Shown here one piece after another: positions 54,904-64,000 of a DNA stretch of 64,000 bases. Positions within the stretch are counted from its first letter, which is position 1, and every line of letters starts with the position of its first letter. The stretch comes from Phialophora verrucosa. Lineage: Eukaryota > Ascomycota > Eurotiomycetes > Chaetothyriales > Herpotrichiellaceae. The notes beneath the pieces are model-generated. The model was not told the origin of the DNA. It ran no database searches and saw only the letters and a program-made list of their open reading frames with translations. The DNA lies in assembly GCA_002099365.1 (NCBI GenBank), contig MSED01000004.1:2232001-2296000 (forward strand), read 5' to 3'. A program made the position numbers and the translations under genes.

Positions 54904-56373
54904 TCACTCCTTCCACGTTACAACCTTGGTATAGACCCATTCCTCCAAACCCTCGCGGCAGTTGAATCTCCCAAAGCCGCTGCTTTTGACGCCGCCATGA
55001 GGAAGGGCCGCTTCGTCGTGGACACTCATACTATTGATGTGGACGGCGCCGGTCTCGATGGCCCTCGCGATCCTCAACCCCCGCTTGAGGTCTTCCGTGT
55101 AAACCGCCGCCGCCAGGCCGTAGGTCGTGTCGTTGGCGATTGCTATGGCTTCCTCGTCGCTGCGGACAGTCAAGACACTCACAGACGGGCCGAACGACTC
55201 GGTGTGGTAGATGTCCATGGTCGGATTGACCTTGTCGACCACGACGGGCTTCATGCTGGCGATATCATCCCTGAAGTCTGCCGTCTCGCCGTACAAGATT
55301 TCGGCACCTTTGGACAACGCGTCCGCTAGCAACTTCTTGTTCCTCTGCACAGGGAGTTTACTGACGAGGTTTATCGGCTCGCCGCCCTGGAAGAGCCGCT
55401 CGACGGTCGTCTTCAAGATCTGCTTGAATGTATCCGCTACTTTCTCGTGGACGACGATCCGTTCGGTGGCCATGCAAGCCTGGCCACCGTGGATGAAAGA
55501 GCCGATGGCACATCCCATTGCGGCTTTGTGGAGGTCAGCGTCCTCGCAGACGATCGTGGGCGCTTTCCCTCCAAGTTCCATCAGCACGGGTTTGAGGTAT
55601 TTGCCCGCCAGGCTCGCCAGGATGGCACCAACGGCTGACGAGCCAGTAAAGTTCACCTTCTTCACCAGCGGATGCGAGATGAGTGCCGTGGTGATCTCGG
55701 AGGCGTCGGATGGCCGGTGGATAATGGTATTGAGACATCCAGCAGGAAGCCCGGCCTCATGGAACGCGGCAGCGATGGCCCAATAGATGGCCGGAGCGGC
55801 CTCGGGCCCCTTGAGAATCACAGTGTTCCCGGCCGCCAGAGGCATGACCAAAGCGCGCACCCCCAGTATGCAGGGAGCATTCCAGGGCGCGATCCCCAAG
55901 ACGACGCCATAAGGTTGTCGGTAGACGAGGCCTTCCATGCCCTCTTCTTCCAGCGTGGGAATATAGCCGTTGACGGTCTGAATCAGCCCGGCCACGCTCT
56001 TGCAACATTGGATGGCCAGTTCGTGGTCCTTGTTGAATGCCTTCTCACTAACCCCTGTCTCGTTGCTGGTGTAGTGATAGAGTTCATCCTTGCGGCGCGT
56101 GAGGATGTCTGCCGCCCGCAGGATTATGTCTCGTCGCACGTTTGGCTTGGTCTTGGACCAGCTCGTAAAAGCCTTTTGGCTCGATTCGACGGCAGCTTCC
56201 ACATCGCTTGTCGAGGTGGTGGACGAAAGCCAGAGAGGTTCGCCGGTGACAGGAGAGACGACCTCGAAGGTCCGCGAGGTCTTCACCTGACCACCGTCAA
56301 GCCATAAAGGTACTATGCTTCGGCGGTCGGCTTTGAACTGAGCGACCTCGCCGGCTGTGCCTGCACTCCCCAT
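54904..56373 (-). CDS. NAD(P)-dependent aldehyde dehydrogenase, salicylaldehyde/vanillin-type
   Basis: Single-exon 489-residue aldehyde dehydrogenase that oxidises an aldehyde to its acid; cytosolic. Family landmarks: oxyanion Asn165 in APWNAP, general base Glu266 in LMELGGKAP, catalytic Cys300 in GGQACMATER, and the ESFGPSVSV and GAVHINSMSVHDEAALPHGG segments. The last, with SSGFGR, is characteristic of aromatic aldehyde dehydrogenases (salicylaldehyde and vanillin dehydrogenase-like) rather than of general ALDH1/2. The start MGSAGTAGEVAQF at 56373 gives the normal length. It is head-to-head with FMO2, 520 bp between starts, so the two may be co-induced. Substrate could be a benzaldehyde derivative or a ring-fission semialdehyde; sequence alone does not decide. 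Confidence 0.94.
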   Translation of the reverse strand: MGSAGTAGEVAQFKADRRSIVPLWLDGGQVKTSRTFEVVSPVTGEPLWLSSTTSTSDVEAAVESSQKAFTSWSKTKPNVRRDIILRAADILTRRKDELYHYTSNETGVSEKAFNKDHELAIQCCKSVAGLIQTVNGYIPTLEEEGMEGLVYRQPYGVVLGIAPWNAPCILGVRALVMPLAAGNTVILKGPEAAPAIYWAIAAAFHEAGLPAGCLNTIIHRPSDASEITTALISHPLVKKVNFTGSSAVGAILASLAGKYLKPVLMELGGKAPTIVCEDADLHKAAMGCAIGSFIHGGQACMATERIVVHEKVADTFKQILKTTVERLFQGGEPINLVSKLPVQRNKKLLADALSKGAEILYGETADFRDDIASMKPVVVDKVNPTMDIYHTESFGPSVSVLTVRSDEEAIAIANDTTYGLAAAVYTEDLKRGLRIARAIETGAVHINSMSVHDEAALPHGGVKSSGFGRFNCREGLEEWVYTKVVTWKE

Positions 56374-56893
56374 GCTTAACGTGGTGGCTCCGAATCTGTG
56401 GACCGAAGAATGGTATCACTTGTCGGGCGACGACTGTCCTGTTGTCTTTCTGGGACGATGCTCGCACAAATAGGGGGAATGAAGAACAAACCGAGTCCGC
56501 TCATGCCTCGACCGCCGGCGACAAAGGGGAAGCGGATTTTCCTCCCGGGCCGTCAAATGCTTCTGGTGGCGCATCTCAGCCCTCCCAAGGGACGGACTTC
56601 GGGCTGCTCGGGAATCCAGCGATATAACTCGGCTTCCGTGAAATCATGGAGTATTCGAATTCCTATCCGCTCCGGCGCGATGGAAGATTCCCGCTCCACC
56701 CGCAGTCAGGCGCCAAAGCCTGTTGCAAGGAGGCATATCACAAGGTTCGTTGATGCCTTGAATCGTTTGCATCACATATTTCCTCCTTTGTGAAACACTG
56801 AGTGCAAGCCGCAGCCACGAAGAGACCATAGACTTGCCAGATCTCCTCTTGCCCCCCTCGTGAGGACTGATCTTTCCAAACTTCTCCGCCTAC
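56374..56893. promoter_or_regulatory. Divergent promoter region, ALDH / FMO2
   Basis: 520 bp between two divergent catabolic genes and a likely shared control region for TF2 or TF1. It has several CGG/CCG triplets (for example ctcgaccgccggcg near 56505-56520 and cccgggccg near 56546), the type of element zinc-cluster proteins bind; this is an observation, not a mapped site. Confidence 0.45.
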
Positions 56894-58931
56894 CATGGTA
56901 TGTCCTGGCAGGTTCCTGTCAATGAAAACAGCACACTAACTAGGTCCGTCCAGCCACAGATCCTCGAAATACCTGTTCTGATTGTGGGCGCAGGGCCCGC
57001 CGGCCTCATCGCAGCCCTCAGCCTCGCAAAACATGGAATCGCCTGCACTTTGATGGAAAGGAACTCGGAAACAACCCCTTATCCGAAAATGAACATTACG
57101 AATTGCAGGACTATGGAGATGTTCAAGCGACTTGGGATTGATGAAAAACTCAGACAAATAGGTGAGGCGTCAGGCTATCCAGTCTCACCTACGAGAAGAC
57201 ATTGACAGGGATAGGTGTGCCAACTGAATACTCCTTTGATTCTCTCTTCAGCTCTGGTCTCTCTGAAGGTGGGGAAGTCATCACCAAATGGGTATGCCGC
57301 CGCGATCGCATGGTAATATCACCTGCTGATTGTCGATAGTCAATGCCCTCCCCCGGTGAGTGGAGGGAACAGATCAAACGCCAGAATGACGGGAAGCAAC
57401 CACGAGAACCATATCAACGTTGCTCGCAAGCAATCTTCGAGAAAGAGTTCAAACCACTTGTTGAGAAAGAGCCGATGATTGACGCCCACTTTGGCTACAA
57501 ATTTGAATCCCTCCAAGAGACCGACGACTGCGTCCTATCACGCTTTTCAGTGGCTGGATCTTCTGAGGACGTTATGGTTAGAAGCAAGTACGTGATAGGC
57601 TGCGACGGTGCTGGGAGCCGCGTAAGACGCAGCATCGGAGGGAGCCTGGTTGGTGGCCCAATGTGAGTATCTCGACGCCTGTACTTTGACCAGGAATTGA
57701 CAGATGTGGTTCCAGCTCCGCGGCGTTCTACCTGGTGCACTTTAGATCAACGGACCTGACCCGGCTTCGAAAGTGCGGGCAATTCTGGCACATCTTCTTC
57801 ACCACTGGCGCTGCGCTTATCTCGCAAAATGAGGCCGACACTTGGACGGTTCACAAGCCAATTGGCTTGGATGTCGACCATTCCAAGTTGGATCCGTATG
57901 AGACTGTTGCGGAGGTACTCGGCGGGTCGACTGGTATCCCGTATCCTGTCGAAGTGGAAGAAATACTAGTCACCAGCTCCTGGCGGCCCAACATCTGTAT
58001 CGCCGATAGATATCGATCTGGTGGCGGAAGGGTCTTCTTGAGCGGTGATTCGGCCCATCAGAATATTCCGACCGGTGGTTATGGCTACAACACAGCCGTT
58101 GGTGACAGTGTTGATATTGCGTGGAAACTTGCCGCGGTTATCTCTGGATCGGGAGGGAAGTATCTTCTCAACTCATACGAGACGGAGCGTCGTCCTGTCG
58201 CTGTACGCAATATCGAGTGCTCTGGAATACATCGCCAAACGCATGCCACGTACGTCGAGTGGGTGCAGCAAGCCCATCCACGGGCCTTGTTCGCGCAAAC
58301 CGACGAAGGCCAACGCCTTCGCCAGCGAATACGCGATCATTTGCAGCAGAATGATGGCGAGAACAAATTCTTCGGGATTGAAATGGGCTACCGGTATAAT
58401 CACTCACCTATTATCGTGCCGGACGACGAAGTGAATGAACCTGAGTGGACACCTCAGGATTATATCCCTTCAACATGGCCAGGAGCACGGCCTCCCCATG
58501 TTTTCCTCGACGACAGTGAGACAAGCATCTTCGACCTGTTCGGCCCCGCGTTCTCCTTGGTTGATTTCACCGTCGATAGGAAGTTCATCGATGCCTTCGA
58601 ACCCGAGGCGAAGTCGCAGAACATAGCCATCAAGATGATCCACCTACCAGACGAGAAACACGCCTACAAGTTGTGGGAGCGTGAGGCCGTTCTGGTTCGA
58701 CCAGACGACATAGTTGCCTGGCGCGCGAACGCCGATGGCCGGGTGCCCGCCAATGTTGCCACCATCCTGCGAATTGCGGTGGGTCGAGAGATCTCGACGG
58801 ACCTTGGAGAGGCTGAAGCTTTCCAACAGGAACAGACTGCGTTTGTGAAGAAATCTGGGTTTACCGCGACAATAGGAAACGTCAACCAGGACAACATTGA
58901 GAAGGTATCGGCTTGGCAGGTGGCAGTGTAG
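56894..58931 (+). CDS. Class A flavoprotein aromatic hydroxylase FMO2, paralogue of FMO1
   Basis: Predicted 606-residue enzyme of the same class as FMO1. Preferred exons: 56894-56896 (only ATG), 56960-57161, 57215-57291, 57340-57662, 57716-58931. Exon 3 (77 nt) and exon 4 (323 nt) are the same lengths as in FMO1 and all four introns sit at the same places and phases. FAD motif GAGPAGL (G11-G16), DG motif CDGAGSRVRRSIG (D183), GD motif GDSAHQNIPTGGYGYNTAVGD (D313). The alternative start at 56900 gives an uninterrupted N-terminus (MSWQVPVNENST) with no intron; the spliced model is preferred because it copies FMO1 and has an ACTAAC branch site. Divergent from ALDH, followed by TF2. Substrate unknown; probably another phenolic. 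Confidence 0.92.
56897..56959 (+). other. Intron right after the FMO2 start codon
   Basis: 63-nt GT-AG intron (ATG|GTATGT ... CCACAG|ATC) with branch-like CACTAAC. The cognate FMO1 intron is 43292-43445 (ATG|GTAAGT ... ATCCAG|ACC). Confidence 0.65.
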
Positions 58932-59584
58932 CCTATGAAGGTGGGCAGCTAGCGAGATCTGGAAGTAAGCCACTTTGTAGAGAAAATGTAGAGAAGTACC
59001 TGCATATGCAGCTGGATATCCGGCAAGGGCTCCATGACCAGACTGGAAGTAGGTCGAGGAACCCTAGATTTTCTCCCTCGATGAGCCTTTATCCAGGCCA
59101 TCGACGGTTGACGGTGGTCACGAGTGTTGCCGGCGTTCTTCTTGCTGCCGTTGTGCCCGCGTGTGGGGACGCCACGGCATTCGCTTACGCGCAAGCCGTG
59201 TTCATGGTCCTGATTTCGCCAGCGGAAGGGGAAGGACTCTTCTTCATTCGTCGCGAGGACGGCAGGGGTCGTCATACGGCGCGTCTGGCCCTGTGCTTGA
59301 CTACGACCAACAAAATGGAAGCTCCACGGTGTTCCCCTGTCCTCGTATCTTGCGGATTTCACGCACAAGTCGGCGCTGGAGCGCTCTACGCTTCCACTCT
59401 TCTAATTGGATTGTCCTCCGTCGAACAAGCACGCAACGCAGACTGGACCATGTTCGCCCTGCCGCGCTGCCCAGACGTGGGGAGTCGAGTCTATTTGACT
59501 CTCCCCCCGGCTTCACCCACACGTTTCTGGGGAATGCTCCAACGCATCTGCCTCAAACGTCTTCCCGACGTATCACCATGAGAG
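58932..59584. other. Intergenic, FMO2 to TF2
   Basis: About 650 bp, same orientation on both sides, containing the FMO2 3' flank and the TF2 promoter. Open frames here have no domain. Confidence 0.4.
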
Positions 59585-61813
59585 ATGGACCCAAAAGAAA
59601 CGCCCCAGGATACTATGTCGACCCAGGCCGGGAAGACAATGCGAGCTTGCGAAGAGTGCAGTAGGAGAAAGAACAAATGTGACCGCAAGAAGCCCGCCTG
59701 TGGACTTTGTCAACGCACCGGTGGACCATGTGTGTATCCGCAGAAAAGAAAACAGCCGACGCTAAAGGCTCGAAAAGCCGAGAAGACATCGTTGAATCTC
59801 TCAAAGCGCTTGACCATCAATGATCTGCTCAACCTTCTCGATCCGGAGCTACGCCAGCAGCTGCTGGGGGCACGGACGACAACCTCCGGCACTGACGCCT
59901 CCTCGTTGTCGCCGGGGGTCAATCGACTGACAACTCCGTCACCGGGCACGACACCTCAGTATGAGTTTCCATTGATATCAGGATTGCCGCCAGCACCTGA
60001 TCCCGATCATGAGCAGCCTGGTGCAACCCGAGATCGGGTACACGCCATGTCTGGGGCCCCTTTCAGTGTGGAACTTGGTGCCGACATGCCACAGCTCCAT
60101 CAGCCTCAGATGGATCTGTCGCCAGCAGCATACCAATGTGACACTGTGAAGCCGAGGAGCCAACCCCTTCCGGACGACAGTTCCCCTAGTTTCAATGGCT
60201 TCCCTTCTCCCGACGACCAAATCAAACTGGTGGAGCTGTACTTTTCCCATGTCCAAGCGTGGCTACCACTCCTTCATCGACCGCGGTTTTATGCCCGTTA
60301 TCTTATCCCGTCCCCAGCACAAGCTCAATCAGTCCCTCTCGACTCGCTGCCCTTGGAAGAGCAATTTCTTTTCATGGGCGTCTTCGCGCTCGCTGCAAGG
60401 TATATGGATCCGGGACCAGATGTCCGTTCTTCTCCTCCTGAACGCGGAGATGGCTTCTTCATCGAAGCGCAGCGGTTATACGAAACATTGGGGCAAGCCC
60501 AGGCCCCGCCCAGTATTATTCTCCTCCAAGGCTGTATCCTTCTGGCTTTTTATTGCTTCACTTCCGGCCCGATGGCTTTGACCTGGGGGGCGGTATCGCG
60601 TTGCGTGGACCTCTCATATGAGTTGGACCTAAACTCCATTGATGACGACTCGGACGATCTGTCTGATTTGGATCGGGAAGAATGGACGACCAAAGAGGAG
60701 TTCCGGCGTGCCTGGTGGCTTGTTTGGGAACTTGACACGTTTAACGCCGTGACCTCACGACGACCGTGCAAGATCAATAAGAAACGTGTCACGACACATC
60801 TGCCGTGTTCGGATGAAATGTGGTATGCGGGAACGCCGGTCCCTTCGGCCAAATTGGTGCCGGAGCCCAAAGACGCCTGGAAGAGCCTTGCAAATTGTGC
60901 CAATCAAGATGAAAGGGCGTGGTATTTGGTGGTGAATTACATGTCGTCGATGGCGCACGAGTTGGCCCAACTGACAGCAGGGGTCCTCCCCGAACAGAAA
61001 CGGGAGCTGGAGCTGTCGCTCAGCTGCCTTCGACTGGCACTCCCCCCCATCTTCCACTTGAGGAGTAATCCATTTGCTTTTGACAAGACCAATTTTGCCC
61101 GCGGTAATTGGATCGTCGCCGTGCACCTCATTCTGGCTGGGACAAAGTTGACGCTCTCGACCATCGTGGAAGAAGGATCTCTATGCCACAACGAACAGGC
61201 CGCCTCGTCCAGCGCATCGGCATCAAAGGCGCGCTTTGACGATCTCACATGGATAGTCAGCAACTGGCCGCCCGACTTTATTGCGGTAGCACATCCCTTT
61301 ATCGCGTGCACCATGATGCCGGTGCATGTCCCGTCGAGTTCGGCGAGCGACACACACCCTGCTTCGCTCACTCACGATCTTCCCAGACTAGTCCTGGGCC
61401 ATTACGGTCGGGTCTGGAGAATCGGCAGCACTCTGCAGATGGTGGGCAACATGCGCGAGCGGGCGGAACATCTGTCAGAAAACGAATTCGACCTCGCGCG
61501 CCGTTTCGCAGTGGCGTTCCCTCGCAAGATCACCAAGAGGACATACAAAGAACATCGTGGGATTTGCTCGCCGAAGAATTCAACCGGTTCTCTATCGTCT
61601 GCTGAGCCCCCACCCAATATTGCTCAGCGGCACGATCTGCAGAAAGAGTTGCACGATAGGAGAGAAAACCCACGGCGGCTGGACACTGGCATCGCTGAAC
61701 TGGATGTGTTTGGGCTCGGTTCTTCAATCTCGGACAGGGACTGGCAAAACGAGCTGGACTTTCCGAGTCCGCGGCTTGATGCCTTCCTGAATGACCCGGT
61801 TGGCCTCCTGTAG
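59585..61813 (+). CDS. Zn2Cys6 transcription factor, cluster regulator TF2
   Basis: Single-exon 742-residue zinc-cluster regulator. Cluster Cys at 22, 25, 32, 39, 42 and 49 (2-6-6-2-6), then a basic linker KRKQPTLKARKAEK and helix TINDLLNLLDPELRQQLLG. The fungal-specific TF domain reads KLVELYFSHVQAWLPLLHRPRF, LQGCILLAFYCFTSGP, FRRAWWLVWELDTFNAVTSR, CANQDERAWYLVVNY and RGNWIVAVHLILA. These align one for one with TF1 (HVQAWLPLLHRP/VQTWAPILHRP; RAWWLVWELDTF/RAWWAVWELDTF; NQDERAWYLV/NQDERAWFLV), so the two are paralogues. TF2 has no introns, TF1 has two. The start is ATG 59585; a second Met at residue 11 is possible. Likely regulates FMO2/ALDH (inference). Confidence 0.94.
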   Translation: MDPKETPQDTMSTQAGKTMRACEECSRRKNKCDRKKPACGLCQRTGGPCVYPQKRKQPTLKARKAEKTSLNLSKRLTINDLLNLLDPELRQQLLGARTTTSGTDASSLSPGVNRLTTPSPGTTPQYEFPLISGLPPAPDPDHEQPGATRDRVHAMSGAPFSVELGADMPQLHQPQMDLSPAAYQCDTVKPRSQPLPDDSSPSFNGFPSPDDQIKLVELYFSHVQAWLPLLHRPRFYARYLIPSPAQAQSVPLDSLPLEEQFLFMGVFALAARYMDPGPDVRSSPPERGDGFFIEAQRLYETLGQAQAPPSIILLQGCILLAFYCFTSGPMALTWGAVSRCVDLSYELDLNSIDDDSDDLSDLDREEWTTKEEFRRAWWLVWELDTFNAVTSRRPCKINKKRVTTHLPCSDEMWYAGTPVPSAKLVPEPKDAWKSLANCANQDERAWYLVVNYMSSMAHELAQLTAGVLPEQKRELELSLSCLRLALPPIFHLRSNPFAFDKTNFARGNWIVAVHLILAGTKLTLSTIVEEGSLCHNEQAASSSASASKARFDDLTWIVSNWPPDFIAVAHPFIACTMMPVHVPSSSASDTHPASLTHDLPRLVLGHYGRVWRIGSTLQMVGNMRERAEHLSENEFDLARRFAVAFPRKITKRTYKEHRGICSPKNSTGSLSSAEPPPNIAQRHDLQKELHDRRENPRRLDTGIAELDVFGLGSSISDRDWQNELDFPSPRLDAFLNDPVGLL

Positions 61814-62263
61814 CAGCCGGCTTTGATTTCGGAGAGTAATACTCGGTCTCTCAGCTGGATTGCCTTCTCACATTTGGATCCGGTGTCTGATTCCACATCT
61901 GATGCTGGCAGTGCTGGCTTGCGTAAGCCAGAATGATGCGATGCACCTGTAAATACTTGTCCTGCTTGCACTCTGAAATTCGTGCTAATAGAACACCATT
62001 CGGCGTGATGACTCCACGTGTTATATTACATACATCGTCCGGACACAATCAAGGAGTGACTGGTTTGTGCTGGGGGACCAGCAGGCCCAGTCTTTGGCAT
62101 CGACGGAAGGAACCCCATAAAAGCGGCGGCACTTCAGCCAAATTCGGCGGGACAATTCCCTCCAACCTAAAGGTACGTTGAACTGTAATCTCTTCACAAT
62201 AGTCAAATAAGATATCGTGGTCGCAGAGGGAAGGCGTGTGGGTGCTAGGACTCTCTGAAGCAG
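61814..62263. other. Intergenic, TF2 to erv1
   Basis: 450 bp. No gene. Right edge of the catabolic cluster. Confidence 0.4.
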
Positions 62264-62875
62264 ATGTCGTTTCCGTTCCCTCCTGATAAGGCATCTGGCT
62301 CCCAAGAGCCGCGTTCGAGCAATGAAGACACTTCGCAGCAGAAAGTAGCCCCGGGGGTTGTTCTAGACAAGGACGGGAAGCCGTAAGTCGATTTGCCGAC
62401 AGAAACGAGGATGGCGCACTTATACATGTCTAGATGTCGCACCTGCACCTCGTCCGCTGCATGGCTTGCCATGATGAAGTCTAGTGGCAAGAAGCCCAAG
62501 TCCGGCGCCGCACCAGTTGCTCCACGATCAGACTGTCCGCCCGACGTCGAAGAACTCGGCCGCTCGACCTGGACGCTCCTCCACAGCATGGCTGCCACAT
62601 ACCCCGAAGCTGCACCGCCGGAGACACAGTCCATCATGAAGCAGTTCATCTCCACGTTCTCCAAGCTCTACCCGTGTTATGTCTGCGCTGAGGATTTTCA
62701 AGACTGGCTGGTCCAGCCTGGGAATGAGCCCAAGGTAAAAGGACAAGATGAACTGGGCATGTGGGCATGTCGGGCGCACAATGCCGTCAATGTCAAGTTG
62801 GGAAAACCCGAGTTTGACTGCAGTCTCTGGAAACAAAGATGGAAAGATGGCTGGAAGGACGGGCGATGCGATTGA
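62264..62875 (+). CDS. erv1: Erv1/ALR FAD-linked sulfhydryl oxidase
   Basis: Predicted 186-residue sulfhydryl oxidase of the mitochondrial intermembrane space, which reoxidises Mia40 and passes electrons to cytochrome c or O2. Exons: 62264-62382 and 62434-62875. The N-terminal shuttle CxxC is CRTC, formed across the splice; the catalytic disulphide is CYVC in YPCYVCAEDF. The FAD domain shows ELGRSTWTLLHSMAATYP and the closing WACRAHNAVNVKLGKPEFDC motif, all family-diagnostic. Length matches fungal Erv1 (about 180-200). C-terminus ends KDGWKDGRCD. The start at 62264 gives an N-terminus MSFPFPPDKASG typical of these proteins. Housekeeping gene outside the catabolic cluster. Confidence 0.95.
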
Positions 62876-63701
62876 TGAATGTACGAGTAGGAGAACGAAT
62901 GGCACGGTTATAAAGAGATGCCTTGCATGTACCATACCATGACCTATTACAGGTTCGAAAGACGTCCAGACACGGGACAGATGGATCTTTGAGCATTAGC
63001 GACGGCGCAACTCCTCTCATCACGCATTCTTGGATAGACACTGTATATACAGGGGGATACTCTGCAGCTGCACACCTGCATAGGCGTCCTTCTCGAAAGA
63101 GTTCTCTGATCAAATGCAGTGCACGCGTGATCCTCCCAAGTCCGGCGCCTTGGTGTACAATTCCTCCTTCCGTACCCAAGATAATCAATCTCTCGAGCTC
63201 AAATCCTACCTGAAACAGTAGTAGCTACGAGGTAGAGTACCCTCGATGCGACATTGGCACGGGGCTGAAATACAGACGACGCATGCTTGTCGTACCCACA
63301 GCTGATCATCCCTTTTTCCATGGCAGAAAACGACATCCGACACGCGGTTAATAGGGTCCCATCCACATTCCTTTTGTTCCAGTTTCCCACCTGTTTTGCA
63401 TTTCCCTTCCATTTTGGCCGTTGGATTTCTGATCCTCTCAAGACGAATCAACCCATCAAGTCAGCCGCGTGCGGTAGAGAGACTCTCATCTGTTTGTCCT
63501 TTTGCACTCTGGCCCGGACTCCGCATTCCACCCGTTTGAGCCGCAATCTTCAGCCTGGCAACCCCCGCCAGCGTATGTGTCAAGAATACGGAGCACATAA
63601 CACCACCTTGAAGTATGAGACCACGGTAATAGTAATGGTATTTACGATGGGCTCGATTTGATATCCCATACTTTTCCATCTTATCTTTATCCCTCTCAAC
63701 C
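62876..63701. promoter_or_regulatory. Intergenic, erv1 to DUF3431 gene
   Basis: About 830 bp. No gene or repeat was recognised. Confidence 0.4.
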
Positions 63702-64000
63702 ATGATATTACTCCGACGGACGACTATACTCTCTCTGGCCCTTGGAGCTCTCACGTTCATATATCTATTCACGCACTTCCGCCCCTTCTCTCCCGAGAGA
63801 CCCTACCTGTACGGCCAGAATGACGCCGCATCGCTGTATGATCCCCGGCTCTTCGTGCCCGGCGCGGCCAAGCCAGCCGGGGCGAACTACACGCGCGTCC
63901 TGGTGATGGGCCGGCTCTCCAAGGAAGACATCTCCTGGCTGGACCAAGACCTCCCGGACCTGCCCAAGAAGATCTACACGGTCGACGACGCGCCCGAGCG
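63702..64000 (+). CDS. DUF3431-type membrane protein, 5' part only
   Basis: Open to the window end from ATG 63702, giving the first 99 residues. It begins MILLRRTTILSLALGALTFI, an N-terminal signal-anchor (residues about 8-23) preceded by Arg, pointing to a type II Golgi or secretory membrane protein. After a Pro/Arg linker it reads YTRVLVMGRLSKEDISWLDQ then DLPDLPKKIYTVDDAP, the start of the fungal DUF3431 domain. Codon usage is strongly GC-rich, as in the neighbours. The rest lies beyond the window, so completeness cannot be judged. Function unknown. Confidence 0.75.
   Translation, partial: MILLRRTTILSLALGALTFIYLFTHFRPFSPERPYLYGQNDAASLYDPRLFVPGAAKPAGANYTRVLVMGRLSKEDISWLDQDLPDLPKKIYTVDDAPE

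Overview
The window is nuclear DNA of a filamentous ascomycete (Pezizomycotina). The evidence is many short spliceosomal introns of about 45-170 nt with CTAAC/CTGAC-like branch sites, Zn2Cys6 regulators, a CYP51-type P450, fungal MFS and ABCB transporters, and the TORC1 regulator NPR2. The gene mix would suit a black-yeast-like lineage (Chaetothyriales), but the sequence alone does not prove that. I reconstructed exon models by hand by joining reading frames at GT-AG sites. In all of the multi-exon models the spliced lengths are whole codons. No tRNA, rRNA, transposon or CRISPR array was recognised.

Left part (1-25 kb), mixed housekeeping and transport: a seven-exon MFS transporter with a 17-nt microexon (minus); an amidase-signature enzyme (plus); NPR2 with an apparent GC-AG intron (minus); a second MFS transporter (plus); a nuclear-type protein with a PCNA-interacting (PIP-box) motif (minus); Dom34/Pelota (minus) divergent from a CBM48 glycogen-binding-domain protein with 65-residue tandem repeats (plus); the PKA regulatory subunit (plus); a third, six-exon MFS transporter (plus); and the SURF6/Rrp14 ribosome biogenesis factor (minus).

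Middle part (26-37 kb): a divergent CYP51-like P450, with Asn at the usual I-helix Thr/Ser position, stands directly upstream of a full-length ABCB multidrug-type ABC transporter. A PY-motif alpha-arrestin follows (minus).

Right part (38.5-62 kb), an apparent aromatic-compound catabolic cluster: Zn2Cys6 regulator TF1, an extradiol (vicinal oxygen chelate) ring-cleavage dioxygenase, class A flavin hydroxylase FMO1, a YUC-like flavin monooxygenase, a 14-TM-type MFS transporter, an aldehyde dehydrogenase head-to-head with class A flavin hydroxylase FMO2, and Zn2Cys6 regulator TF2. FMO1/FMO2 and TF1/TF2 are paralogous pairs. FMO1 and FMO2 share all four intron positions, including an intron immediately after the ATG. 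Working idea (inference): the transporter imports a phenolic compound, the dehydrogenase oxidises an aldehyde, the two hydroxylases make catechol-type diols, and the dioxygenase opens the ring by extradiol (meta) cleavage, under two related regulators. Lower-pathway hydrolase, hydratase or aldolase genes are not in the window. Two apparently unrelated genes sit inside the cluster: an 81-residue predicted tail-anchored membrane protein and a HIRIP3-like histone chaperone.

Right end: an Erv1/ALR sulfhydryl oxidase, then the start of a DUF3431-type membrane protein cut by the window edge.
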